Shown here: positions 1 to 9,189 of the stretch, one piece after another
How the letters are laid out: each line of letters starts with the position of its first letter
Numbering within the stretch: the first letter of the stretch is position 1
Assembly: GCA_026075535.2 (NCBI GenBank)
Contig: AP026539.1
Span: 2,232,001-2,296,000, forward strand
DNA length: 64,000 nucleotides
Direction of reading: 5' to 3'
Source of the DNA: Tricholoma matsutake
Lineage: Eukaryota; Basidiomycota; Agaricomycetes; Agaricales; Tricholomataceae
Program-made: the position numbers and the translations under genes
The notes under the pieces: model-generated
The model's input: only the letters and a program-made list of their open reading frames with translations
Database searches by the model: none
What the model was told of the DNA's origin: nothing

Positions 1-845
1 ATCGTAGGGAGCAAGGTTGCCTAGTGAGGGGGAACAGTCATGGCTGAGCTCCAAGGCATGGTGCTGAAAGCACGAGAGATCAGGGGCTTACTGATCACTG
101 TGCTGGGTGTCTGATAACGTTATTAGCCACAGCAATTGCCATGCTCACGACAACATTTGTCTCTCTGGGTTGTACTTCTGCTTGTCATACTACCTTGTTT
201 TACATGCAAATAGTACAACAATAATATGGTGTTTCTGTCTTTTCAAAAAATTATTTGGGCTTCTATGGGCCGAGGAAATTGATCTGCTGTTATTAGCCTG
301 ACAGTGGCACTGCCACAAGTTATCTGCCATAGGGGTCAGTTATTAGCCATCCACCCAATATTATTGGTTTCCACTCTGGATCCACAGCTGTATCTTCCAA
401 ACAAGCACTCTTAGTTCATTTCAGATGTCTTCCATTTAATATCCCCTGCTGTAATTTAAAAATGAGACAAGACTTTGCTTAGGATCATGTCTTTCTTGGT
501 CACTCCTCAATATTAATCTGCACACCTATATTTTGCTATGAATCTACTATCAAACTACTGGAAGATATTCCACAGGTATCAGGGAGGTTTCAAGCAACTT
601 GTAGTGCAGTATACCCAGCAGTCAGTGACCTTCTAGGCAGTTGTCACATCCCCAGATTTCAGATTCTCAGCTGTGGGCTAAATACACATGAAAAGGTTAG
701 ACTCAGGTACTTCACATGTCCATGTACTGTAGATTTCAATTATACTCATATTATTCTATGAGGACCTGGTCCATTTGTTTAGCAAAAATACCTGTTGTTT
801 GCTTATTCACTACCAACAGCACCAAAAGACATTTTGAAAAGGATT
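1..845. other. AT-rich intergenic DNA, no gene seen
   Basis: I see no convincing coding sequence; the one short ORF (107-301) lacks any recognisable motif. Positions 79-111 hold a segment close to one that recurs at 1004-1036, between the two copies of the direct duplication described next. This suggests that a small dispersed repeat sits here. Confidence 0.5.
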
Positions 846-1195
846 AATAGTAGTTGTGAAGAATCCTAAGTCCAGTTGCAGTTTTTTTGATTAGTAGAAA
901 ATGGCTGCAGACTTTTGTGGAAGGAGCCAGCAATTCTTTTAATTTTTAGTTCTTTTTCCGATATTTGCATCTATTTATACCCAGCAGAGTGATTGGAAAA
1001 CCATCAGGGGCTTACCGATCACTGTGCTGGGTGTCTAAATAGTAGTTGTGAAGAATCCTAAGTCCAGTTGCAGTTTTTTTGATTAGTAGAAAATGGCTGC
1101 AGACTTTTGTGGAAGGAGCCAGCAATTCTTTTAATTTTTAGTTCTTTTTCCGATATTTGCATCTATTTATACCCAGCAGAGTGATCGGAAAACCA
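846..1195. repeat. 158-bp direct tandem duplication with 34-bp joint
   Basis: Positions 846-1003 and 1038-1195 are the same 158-bp sequence offset by 192 bp. I found one mismatch (T994 against C1186), which is a CpG to TpG type change. The 34-bp joint (1004-1037) resembles positions 79-112. The near identity indicates a recent duplication. No coding potential was seen. Confidence 0.9.
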
Positions 1196-1274
1196 GATCA
1201 GGCAGTAGACCGGAGATTAAGATGTGGCAGCCAGCCACATTGAATTGGGGGCCAAGCATGGATTGGGTTGATAT

Positions 1275-1700
1275 TATAAGGGCAACCTAAGCCTCTAGCA
1301 AAGGGAAATCTGAAGTTAAAATTATACTACATAATACAGGCATTGGGGGCGCACCTAGCAAAGGGAAATCCGAAGAGAAAACTCTAAGGATCCCCTTGCT
1401 GATGCCCAGTATATGTGAAGACGACAAAAATCAAATATAACCTAAAAATAGAAAAAGGCGGAGATAGGCGGATCAAGGCCGCCGAATGACATCATACCAA
1501 GGGGTATGTGTCGGAAGGGGTACTCCGCCTCTAAATATAAAAGTGTCAACATATACAAACATGATAGCAAGGGAAAATTAGTAATAAAATCCAGAAAAAT
1601 CATAGAAAATGAAGAATAGAAGGAAATGAGGTGGGGAAAAATATGGGACGAACATAAAAAATAGGAAAAACACACAGGGCACCCCCTTAGTCCCCTTACA
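1275..1700 (-). repeat. 3' LTR of Gypsy copy A
   Basis: This 426-bp LTR starts TGTAAGGG on the minus strand (at 1700) and ends CCCTTATA (at 1275), so the termini are near-inverted repeats. It is preceded on the minus strand by a purine-rich tract (1701-1713, AGAGAGGGGGTGA) that would be the polypurine primer for plus-strand synthesis. An 11-aa-to-77-aa ORF inside the LTR is not considered a gene. Confidence 0.95.
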
Positions 1701-1735
1701 TCACCCCCTCTCTAAGATGCATCGCCCCGATGCAT

Positions 1736-2368
1736 TCAAAATTGTATACGACCAAAGTCCGTGACTTGAATGCGACGCGGTGCAGCAGTGTGCCGTCGGT
1801 GGAATTCCTTGATTAACCGAGGGGCATTTACGTCAGACTCTTCGACCCATGAGTTCTCCTCATACCCATAACCCTTCCAATATACCAAATACTGGAGTTT
1901 TCCTCGACGCAAATGGCTGTCCAAGATTGACTCGACTTCATATTGGGGTTCTCCCTCGATCACTGTAGGTGGTGGTGGTGGGTGTGAATGGCGTCCCGGG
2001 AATGGATCTGGGGGAGCTGGAAGCAATTTGACGACATGGAAGACGGGATGGAGTCTGGACATGGAGGCTGGGAGGCATAGACGATAGGCATGTGTTCCAA
2101 CGCACTTGACAATGGGGAAAGGTCCCAAGAAGCAATGAGCGAGTTTCTTGGATGGACGTGTAGTGGAGATGTCACTGGAGTCAAGATAAACTTGATCACC
2201 AACCTTGTACTGAGGGGTTGGGGAGTGGCGCTGGTTGTAAAATCGTGCCATGTCGTCCTTCGCCTTTGCTAAGGCTGCCCTTGCCTCCTCCAAGCTATCC
2301 CTCATGCGTTCTGTGAACTCATTCACTGTCTCGATGTGTGAGGGAGTTTGGCGAGGTTCAAATCCCAT
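1736..2368 (-). CDS. Integrase C-terminal tail with chromodomain (Gypsy A)
   Basis: This 210-residue frame continues the pol polyprotein after a single TGA. It begins with the GPY/F-type integrase tail (MGFEP near the start, then the KVGDQVYLDSSDI and LGPFPIVK segments). It ends with a chromodomain at about residues 143-195, recognisable from YEVESILDS, LVYWKGYGYEENSW and the following EF/H-rich helix. Chromodomains of this kind direct chromovirus integrase to modified histones in heterochromatin. The frame is the same as pol, so the original product was probably one polyprotein. The start codon at 2368 is only the first Met after the stop and is not a demonstrated start. Confidence 0.85.
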   Translation of the reverse strand: MGFEPRQTPSHIETVNEFTERMRDSLEEARAALAKAKDDMARFYNQRHSPTPQYKVGDQVYLDSSDISTTRPSKKLAHCFLGPFPIVKCVGTHAYRLCLPASMSRLHPVFHVVKLLPAPPDPFPGRHSHPPPPPTVIEGEPQYEVESILDSHLRRGKLQYLVYWKGYGYEENSWVEESDVNAPRLIKEFHRRHTAAPRRIQVTDFGRIQF

Positions 2369-2377
2369 GCGTGGATG

Positions 2378-5300
2378 TCATCCAGTGTCTAAGAGGAAAG
2401 GGGTCTGTTGAGTGGAAGCATGGACATGGTTGTTGTATCTGAACTCGGCCAAAGGAAGGAGATCATCCCAATTGTCCTGGCGTTCATTGACAAAGAGGCG
2501 GATGTACTGCTCCAGTTCCTGGTTGACTCGCTCCGTCTGGCCATCAGTTTGTGGGTGATAAGCAGTTGAAGCGAGGAGTTTGATCCACAGGAGCCGGTAC
2601 AGCTCACGAGTGAACTCTGCCATGAACTGAGGGCCACAATCCGAGAGGAAGGCACCAGGAAGTCCATGTAACTTCCACATGTGGTGGAGGTAGAGTCGAG
2701 CGGCACCTAGGGCACTGACAGTGGTGTGAGTGGGAATGAAGTGAGCGCGTTTTCCCACTGAGTCAACTGTGCACATCACTGCATCAAACCCGTTTGACTC
2801 TGGCAATTCCACCACAAAGTCGACGCTGACGACATCCCAATGACTCTCTGGAACAGGAAGAGGGTGTAGCTCACCAATAGGCTTGCGACGAGGGACCTTG
2901 GTGCATAAGCAAAGGTCACAAGTGCAACAATACTGACCAATGAGCCGTGACATTTGTGGCCACCAATAGTTCCGTGAGGTGAGCTCCAAGGTCTTCCAGC
3001 GTCCGGGGTGGCCAGCAATCTGTGAGTCATGGTGTTGGGATATGATGCGCCGGCAAAGGTCTGGGTCATTGGGAACATAGATGCGATCCCTGAAATACAA
3101 CAAGTCCTCCTTTTCAGCCCACTCTGCCGCATGTAAGGAAAGGGTCGATCCCTTCCTCAGTTCTTTAACAGCTCGGGCGACAACATCCTCATGTAAACCG
3201 CTACGGTTTGCGTGACGAATGTCACGTAGAATGTCCCGCTCCTCGCCCTGGGGTACGATGCCTTCCAGTGCCCGAATGGTGAACAGGTCTGGCTGCAACA
3301 GCACAATGTTTTGGTTGTCACCGCTGCCATCCCCATGGTCTGCACGTCGGGATAGGGCATCGGTCTTCCCCATGCTGCGACCCGGACGGTGGTGCAAGGA
3401 GAAGTCAAATCTAGATAGATACAGGGACCAACAAGCTTGACGACAGTTCAATTTCTTGGCCGTCATGAAGTACTCGAGGTTCTTGTGATCCGTCCAAATT
3501 TCCACCTTGTGTTGGGCACCCTCAAGGAAGTGTTGCCACTCCTCAAGCGCACGCATTATCGCCAACATCTCCTTGTCATGGATCTCGTAGTTTCTCTCTA
3601 CAGCACTAAGGCTTTTGGAGTAGAATGCAACAGGATGCCACTTCTGGTCCTCCGGAGACTGCTGAGACAACACAGCGCCCATCGCAAAGTCAGAACTGTT
3701 GGCTTCTACACGAAAAGGACGCGAATCGTCAGCAAAGGTAAGGATCGGAGCGGAAGTGACCATCTCCTTAAGCTTTTCGAACGCCTCCTGTTGTGCATTA
3801 TCCCACCTCCATGCCTCCTTTCCTGTCAAGTCGAACAGCGGTCGTGCATGATGTGAGAAATCCTTGATAAAACGCCGATAAAAATTGATGAAGCCCAGGA
3901 AAGACTGCACCTCCTTCTTGTTCGTGGGCGTAGGCCAAGCTGTGACCCCATTTACCTTGATAGGATCCATCTCCACTTGACCCTCCGAGATAATCAGGCC
4001 GAGGTACTCGATCTTGGTCCTTTCGAACTCGCATTTGTCCTGACGAAGGTAGAGTTTGTACCGTCGAAGTCGCTCTAGGACGAGGCGCGTGATGCGACGG
4101 TGCTCTTCAACCGTGCGAGTGAAGATGAGGATGTCGTCGAGATAGATGCAGACAATGCCTTCGAGGATGAGGTCATGGAAGATGTCGTTCATCATGGTCT
4201 GAAAGGTGGCAGGGCTATTAGTAAGGCCAAAGAACATGACAAGCGGTTCAAAAAGACCACGGTTGGTACGAAAGGCTGCCTTCCACTCATCTCCCTCCTT
4301 TATCCTCACATTATTATAGCCCCAACGGACATCGAGCTTGGTGAAGTATCGGGCTCCACGGAGCTGGTTTACGGGTTCGGAGATGAGGGGTAGTGGGTAG
4401 CGATTTTTGACCGTGATGTTGTTGAGTCTTCTGTAGTCTTGAACCAGTCGAAGTGAGCCATCCTTCTTCTTGACAAAGAAAAAGGGAGAGGCCATGGGTG
4501 ACTTCGATGGTCGAATATGTCCAGAGGCCAGGTGCTCGTCGATGAACTGGTCAAGCTGCCGTTGTTCCTCCGGAGAGAGAGGATAGACCTTGCAGGATGA
4601 AGGGGTTGCACCGGGGGTGAGTTCGATCGCGTGATCCCATGGCTTACGCGCAGGAAGAGAGTCGAATGACTCCTTGGAGAACACATCTTCAAACTCATGG
4701 AGATGAGGGAGTAAGGAGTTAGTAGAGGATTTAGCAGCGTTGTTTTTGTGGAAGGCCTCGGTGAGGCGTTGGGATATGTTCGATGTGGCACACACCTCAT
4801 GCGATGAGCGAATCGCAGTGTAGAAGATCCGATCACCCTCCTCCACTTCCTCTGGGTCCTCATCATCATCATCCGAGTCCGGCATTAGATCAGGAACCCC
4901 TTCCAATTCCACTTCAGGTATAGGCAGGGGTCCAGCATGACACTTCTGAGTTCGTCGTATTGCCGCCTTTTGTCCATGACGTTCTTGCCTGGCTTCTGTG
5001 AAACACGTCCGACAGCGGGATGGACATCGGCTCATGGTAACCTCCCCGGTGCGCCAGTCGACCTCTGGGTTATGGTCTCGAAGCCATGGATATCCCAAAA
5101 TTGCCTTTTGCTTTCCTAATTGAGTGACAGCAAAAAGGGCACGCTCACTATGATCTTTGTAACGGAGAACCAGGTCTGCAACCTCTCGGATGGCACCAGC
5201 TTCATTTGGGGATCCATCCACGTTATATACAGGTATCGGACGTGAGAGTGAGCGAGTATTTAGACGATGTTGTTGTACCAGATGGGAATCGATGAAGAGA

Positions 5301-5614
5301 CCAGTCGCACCAGAGTCCAGGAGCGCAGAAACACCGAGTATCTGTCCAGTGTCGGTCGTCTGCAGTTCGATGGCTAGGTTTAAGGAATGTGCAGAGGGAG
5401 TGGATGCCACAATATACTTGCGTGGTAGTTTACGCTCCCATGATTTAATTTTGGGACGTGGAGTAGAAGGAGAGATGGGGAGAGCAGGTACGTCTTTAGC
5501 CAACTTCGAAGGGTCAGAGAGGGGAGCAGTCACAGAAATGGATTCATTCTCCAGGGATTCAACTGACAAGACTTCAAAGCGGTTATGGACAGGCAGTGAG
5601 GGCGTACGATTCAC
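2378..5614 (-). CDS. pol: Pol polyprotein: protease-RT-RNase H-integrase (Gypsy A)
   Basis: This 1,078-residue frame reads through all Ty3/Gypsy pol domains in order. The aspartic protease has DSGA at residues 100-103. The reverse transcriptase has the YLDD active site at 491-494. The RNase H has Asp at 642, the ERNYEIHDKE block near 673-682 and DALSRRADH near 752-760. The integrase has a zinc-binding His/Cys region at about 861-902 and the D,D35E residues D932, D992 and E1028. The frame starts with GTG at 5614, but it lies in the -1 frame of gag and extends upstream past the slippery site at 5629-5635. Translation is therefore most likely by frameshifting rather than from its own start. Residue 993 is Cys where copy B has Arg, a CpG change. 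It ends at TGA 2380-2378. Confidence 0.95.
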   Translation of the reverse strand: MNRTPSLPVHNRFEVLSVESLENESISVTAPLSDPSKLAKDVPALPISPSTPRPKIKSWERKLPRKYIVASTPSAHSLNLAIELQTTDTGQILGVSALLDSGATGLFIDSHLVQQHRLNTRSLSRPIPVYNVDGSPNEAGAIREVADLVLRYKDHSERALFAVTQLGKQKAILGYPWLRDHNPEVDWRTGEVTMSRCPSRCRTCFTEARQERHGQKAAIRRTQKCHAGPLPIPEVELEGVPDLMPDSDDDDEDPEEVEEGDRIFYTAIRSSHEVCATSNISQRLTEAFHKNNAAKSSTNSLLPHLHEFEDVFSKESFDSLPARKPWDHAIELTPGATPSSCKVYPLSPEEQRQLDQFIDEHLASGHIRPSKSPMASPFFFVKKKDGSLRLVQDYRRLNNITVKNRYPLPLISEPVNQLRGARYFTKLDVRWGYNNVRIKEGDEWKAAFRTNRGLFEPLVMFFGLTNSPATFQTMMNDIFHDLILEGIVCIYLDDILIFTRTVEEHRRITRLVLERLRRYKLYLRQDKCEFERTKIEYLGLIISEGQVEMDPIKVNGVTAWPTPTNKKEVQSFLGFINFYRRFIKDFSHHARPLFDLTGKEAWRWDNAQQEAFEKLKEMVTSAPILTFADDSRPFRVEANSSDFAMGAVLSQQSPEDQKWHPVAFYSKSLSAVERNYEIHDKEMLAIMRALEEWQHFLEGAQHKVEIWTDHKNLEYFMTAKKLNCRQACWSLYLSRFDFSLHHRPGRSMGKTDALSRRADHGDGSGDNQNIVLLQPDLFTIRALEGIVPQGEERDILRDIRHANRSGLHEDVVARAVKELRKGSTLSLHAAEWAEKEDLLYFRDRIYVPNDPDLCRRIISQHHDSQIAGHPGRWKTLELTSRNYWWPQMSRLIGQYCCTCDLCLCTKVPRRKPIGELHPLPVPESHWDVVSVDFVVELPESNGFDAVMCTVDSVGKRAHFIPTHTTVSALGAARLYLHHMWKLHGLPGAFLSDCGPQFMAEFTRELYRLLWIKLLASTAYHPQTDGQTERVNQELEQYIRLFVNERQDNWDDLLPLAEFRYNNHVHASTQQTPFLLDTG

Positions 5615-6729
5615 TCGCTGCGAATAGGAAAATCCTGCTCCTCTACAACTTCCAGCTTAACCTCCTCTGCAACTTGATCCTTCGCTTCCTCAACATCTAC
5701 AAGTGCCAACAGATCTTGCAGGAGTTCGTCTCGTCCCTCGGGGGTGAGCATGCGGATATCCTGACGATGGGGACACGCTCCAGCCCTGTGTCCAGGTTCC
5801 CCACAACGGTAGCAGAGATCCAAGTTACGTGCATGGCTGCGGGCTGCATCAACATCCATTGGTACTGGGATATTGACGGCTGGTGTGGGAGTTTGACGAA
5901 CAGGAATGGGGTTAGGGCGGGGGAGGCTTCGATTGAAGGTGTAGGGTGTATGAGTGGTAGTTGGAGCACGGAATGCAGCATTAAACGCCGCATTTGTGAG
6001 TCGGTTCTCGTCACAGAGTGAAGCAGCTTCATACCAAGCAAGGATATCATTGTCCGCTGGGCGCCCTTCCAACATCTGTGCAATCTGGTCCTGAATTTCT
6101 CGGTTGAGCCCCCGTCGGAACTTCACCACCACTGGTAACCCACTCCCATACCCTGCCATGTCCACCAAATCCTTGAACTCATCGATATAGTCGTCCACGG
6201 ATCGACGTCCCTGGTGGTAAGTGGATGACTCAAGTCGTGTCACTGCTCGGTGGCGTTCATTGAGGGGGCAGAAGTGGCGTACGAACTCAGCTCGAAAGTC
6301 ACCCCAAGTGGAGAAAGGTAGAGAACCGAGTTCTTTAGTTTGACGTAGGATACGGTCCACATAGAGATAGGCGCGTTCAGATTTGATGTATGTGAAGGCC
6401 CAATAAATTTTTGCAGCCTCATCGATGAATTGATGCGACTGGAGACTAATGTATAACTCACAGGAATTAAGGAATGCACGTCCCTGGGCACGTGCACCAT
6501 TAAATTTGGCGGGGGGGGACGGTTTGATCTGGGCACGTTCCTTAGTGGACGCGTTTGGCAAAACATCGTTGTTGGGTGCGCTTGGAGTCGTGAAGGGGGA
6601 ACTATTAGTCGTAGGGTTAGCCTGGAGGGTCCTAACGAAGTTTTCAATCGTCGATTTAAGCGAGTCGATTTGCGTGCGCATTCCGGAAACGTCACTTTCA
6701 AGCGCGTCGAAGCGTTCTGATGCGTCCAT
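5611..6729 (-). CDS. gag: Gag capsid-nucleocapsid protein (Gypsy A)
   Basis: This is a 372-residue Gag. I chose the ATG at 6729 (MDASERFDAL) because the longer frame upstream to 6765 opens only with GTG and copy B has the same ATG at 45040. The N-terminal part contains a coiled-coil-like stretch, followed by a retrotransposon Gag core (ISLQSHQF, YLYVDRIL, FSTWGDFRAEFVRHF, SVDDYIDEFKDLVD). Near the C terminus is an intact CX2CX4HX4C zinc knuckle (CYRCGEPGHRAGAC). The product forms the particle and packages element RNA. The stop at 5613-5611 overlaps the pol frame. Confidence 0.92.
   Translation of the reverse strand: MDASERFDALESDVSGMRTQIDSLKSTIENFVRTLQANPTTNSSPFTTPSAPNNDVLPNASTKERAQIKPSPPAKFNGARAQGRAFLNSCELYISLQSHQFIDEAAKIYWAFTYIKSERAYLYVDRILRQTKELGSLPFSTWGDFRAEFVRHFCPLNERHRAVTRLESSTYHQGRRSVDDYIDEFKDLVDMAGYGSGLPVVVKFRRGLNREIQDQIAQMLEGRPADNDILAWYEAASLCDENRLTNAAFNAAFRAPTTTHTPYTFNRSLPRPNPIPVRQTPTPAVNIPVPMDVDAARSHARNLDLCYRCGEPGHRAGACPHRQDIRMLTPEGRDELLQDLLALVDVEEAKDQVAEEVKLEVVEEQDFPIRSE
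5629..5635 (-). promoter_or_regulatory. Candidate -1 frameshift site GGATTTT, gag-pol (Gypsy A)
   Basis: On the minus strand the gag codons read CAG GAT TTT CCT. Slipping back one base at G-GAT-TTT enters a frame that stays open into pol (GGA TTT TCC TAT TCG CAG). The last stop in the pol frame lies only about 30 nt upstream, so the shift must occur in this short window, and I saw no better heptamer. GGATTTT is not a perfect XXXYYYZ but is close to the GGATTTA site known from MMTV pro-pol. The same site is kept in copies B and C. Confidence 0.6.
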
Positions 6730-6883
6730 GTCGCTAGGGAGCGCGTTTGGCGAAAATGGCGGCACAATAAAGGCGAGAGTATCTGGAACGGTGTGTAGGG
6801 ACTCTGTGGAGCTTTGGGAAGCGTCGTCCAGTCCGTACCTGCCTATTTTGGGCAGCGCGTTCGCGATTTTCGGGCCTTAGGGG

Positions 6884-6893
6884 AGAGTTTTCT
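6884..6893 (-). promoter_or_regulatory. Self-primer binding site (Gypsy A)
   Basis: Minus-strand AGAAAACTCT lies 2 nt inside the 5' LTR (the LTR edge is 6896). It is perfectly complementary to AGAGTTTTCT inside the same LTR (positions 6997-7006). I inferred self-priming from this and from the lack of any obvious tRNA 3'-end match. Confidence 0.7.
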
Positions 6894-6895
6894 AC

Positions 6896-7321
6896 TATAA
6901 GGGCAACCTAAGCCTCTAGCAAAGGGAAATCCGAAGTTAAAATTATACTACATAATACAGGCATTGGGGGCGCACCTAGCAAAGGGAAATCCGAAGAGAA
7001 AACTCTAAGGATCCCCTTGCTGATGCCCAGTATATGTGAAGACGACAAAAATCAAATATAACCTAAAAATAGAAAAAGGCGGAGATAGGCGGATCAAGGC
7101 CGCCGAATGACATCATACCAAGGGGTATGTGTCGGAAGGGGTACTCCGCCTCTAAATATAAAAGTGTCAACATATACAAACATGATAGCAAGGGAAAATT
7201 AGTAATAAAATCCGGAAAAATCATAGAAAATGAAGAATAGAAGGAAATGAGGTGGGGAAAAATATGGGACGAACATAAAAAATAGGAAAAACACACAGGG
7301 CACCCCCTTAGTCCCCTTACA
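6896..7321 (-). repeat. 5' LTR of Gypsy copy A
   Basis: This 426-bp LTR matches the LTR at 1275-1700 except at two CpG sites that I found. It is followed on the plus strand by the target duplication GATAT (7322-7326). The downstream half contains two 21-bp direct repeats spaced 60 bp apart, lying between the predicted RNA start and the primer site. Confidence 0.95.
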
Positions 7322-8570
7322 GATATGACATATATTTGCAGTAAATCTATCTGTTTATATGAGTTAGAAAACTATTCAACACCCATTCTAAGTGATTCAT
7401 GGCCAAACACAGACTCCAACCCATTCGCTAAAGGAAATAGGTCCACGAGACATTATCTTATGAGTTTGTACATGTTTGTTTTGAACCTTAATATTTGGAC
7501 AATTTCCCATAGTGACTGCCAAAACTTGCTGTGGTGGTAGACGCATGTTTGGCTCTGGTGGCACAAATCTTGAAATCTCACTGACTGTGATGGCGTGGTC
7601 TTGTTTGGTTCTCGGAGCAGAACAGCAAGTCGTGTTTTAGTTGTGTTACAGTAATCTCATTGTACATGCATCGTGTCCAAGTCATGTTTGAGTCATGTAA
7701 ATAAGTTATATGCCACATAGATACTATTTACCATCCTCCACAATGGACTGAAAACTGCTTACCTTCCAGGACTTTGTGCACAACTTTTATTTGCCATATA
7801 CATGGTCTAGGGACTACCATGGATGGATATGGATATGGATATTGCATGGGTGATATCCATGGATGAATGGATGGTTACTATTACATTTAAATAAATGAGT
7901 AATATAGTCTTGGTAAGGAATAACATGGGTATGGGTATGGTAAAATCCATGGTGTTCAGGTCACGGGTTCTGCATGGTTACTATGGTATTAGAATTGCTG
8001 ACCCATTGATTACTGAGACCCTTCACACAGTGTGTTGGCGGTCAACACAACCATTGCCACACCACTGATGATCAATATTGCCACTAGAGATCTGCATGCA
8101 ACCACCACCAGCACCTGACCTTCCCACAATACAAGCCTATGAATAGTGAGGCATCCTGTGTCTGCCTCACTATTCCTAGACTTGATTGCATCAAAACCCT
8201 ACCACCAGTTCTCATGCCAATCACCACCCGATCACCATCTCCCATGATCAACATGTGCCACAGCCTTGGCTAGTGTCATGCTCATCATCCCCTCATGTTA
8301 TTCCACTCATTTCTGGCCCTTTTTCCTTCACTTTTTTTGGTAGGTTTACAAGTCCTTAACAGAGTTGAGACTCATTCTTCAAAACTGGAATCAATGAAAA
8401 GTTCAGTGTGACCATTTTTCCATGTCTGTTTTCCCCATGGTTAGTAATTTGAGCAACCATTGAGGTAGAGGAAATCCATATGCATCCAGTGTCACCTGAT
8501 TGGGCATGATGAATGTGACAAAAGTGCAAAAATTTGCATATCAAAGAAAGCACATAAATTTCAAGCAATC
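7322..8570. other. Intergenic DNA with simple repeats, no gene seen
   Basis: No coding region can be supported. Positions 7815-7880 are rich in repeated GGATATGGAT/CCATGGAT-like words. A strong hairpin lies at 8141-8175 (listed separately). A 95-codon minus-strand ORF (8356-8643) straddles the edge of the inverted repeat and shows no domain motif. Confidence 0.5.
8141..8175. repeat. 13-bp perfect hairpin
   Basis: GAATAGTGAGGCA (8141-8153) and its exact reverse complement (8163-8175) enclose a 9-nt loop. This is isolated and not part of the listed elements. It could be a decayed foldback or an RNA hairpin; the sequence alone does not decide. Confidence 0.7.
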
Positions 8571-8591
8571 TCACTGCTGGGGCTGGGTGCT

Positions 8592-8981
8592 GTTTCCTCT
8601 GGAAACATGGATCAGGATATGTGTTTTGAGATTTCTGGTCCATGTTTCCATGAGAAATATGTAGAAAGTATTCACAGGTGAAATCTTAAAAACATAAATC
8701 ATGTTTGTCAGCTGTTTTAATTTAAAAAATCAGACATTTATCCAAGAATTTTTCTCTAAGAAACAGGTAGAAAAAATGGAAAGTGTTTCCATATTGTTTA
8801 CTTTAAAAATTTGTTACATTTTTCTTACCATGTTCCTAAGAAATAAATGTATCAAGGATCCATGCATGTGTCTGTTGAAAAACCTTATAGTTTATGTATC
8901 AGAAATACGCTTCGGAAACATTACATGTGTTTCCTGGAGAAACACGAATCGAGAAAACACGTAACATTTTTCCATGGGAAA
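8592..8981. repeat. Cluster of GTTTCC-N3-GGAAAC palindromes (left arm end)
   Basis: Short inverted repeats of one kind recur near the arm end. Examples are GTTTCC-TCT-GGAAAC at 8592-8606, an imperfect copy near 8644-8658, TTTCTCTAAGAAA at 8751-8763, GTGTTTC/GAAACAC at 8927-8945, and TTTCC-ATG-GGAAA at 8969-8981. The same cluster is mirrored at 25141-25530. The layout resembles subterminal binding sites of some DNA transposons, but no transposase for it was found. Confidence 0.65.
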
Positions 8982-9189
8982 CACGAAAAGATACATCAAC
9001 TGCCCCACTCATTGCGTCGATGATTGCGCAATGAGTGACTCCCATGGGGACTCACTCAATGGGTATGGGCATGATGGATGCTCAGAGGGTCACTCATGCA
9101 ATAACATCCAGCAGCTTGGTCTTATCAGTAAAATTTGCAGTTGTATTTTGTATGTAACTGGTCGGCTACTACTTGGAAGAACTTGAAAA

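Larger units (their letters stand above)
1275..7321 (-). mobile_element. Ty3/Gypsy chromovirus, copy A (near intact)
   Basis: This is a complete 6.05-kb LTR retrotransposon on the minus strand. Its 426-bp LTRs lie at 1275-1700 and 6896-7321, and the 5-bp target duplication GATAT lies at 1270-1274 and 7322-7326. From 5' to 3' on the minus strand it carries a 5' LTR, a self-primer site, gag with a zinc knuckle, pol (protease, RT, RNase H, integrase), a chromodomain tail, a purine-rich tract and a 3' LTR. The two LTRs differ at only two positions that I found, both at CpG, so insertion was recent. The gag and pol frames are open; the only in-frame stop is a TGA at 2378-2380 between integrase and chromodomain. 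Copies B and C are the same family. Confidence 0.95.

Noticed and set aside
1442..1675. A 77-residue ORF inside the Gypsy LTRs
   Set aside because: It recurs in every LTR copy but overlaps promoter and polyadenylation regions and has no known domain. LTR sequence conservation explains it.
5614..5614. Independent start of pol at the GTG codon in Gypsy copy A
   Set aside because: The pol frame is open upstream through the slippery site, and protease follows gag in the -1 frame, which fits frameshifting better.
8571..8580. Target-site duplication at the ends of the giant inverted repeat
   Set aside because: The flanks (AAGCAATC on the left, CATAAGGG on the right) do not match over any useful length.
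8701..8964. ORFs in the inverted-repeat arms as genes
   Set aside because: They are short, cross satellite units and palindromes, and are mirrored exactly only because the arms are identical. No domain or codon pattern supports them.
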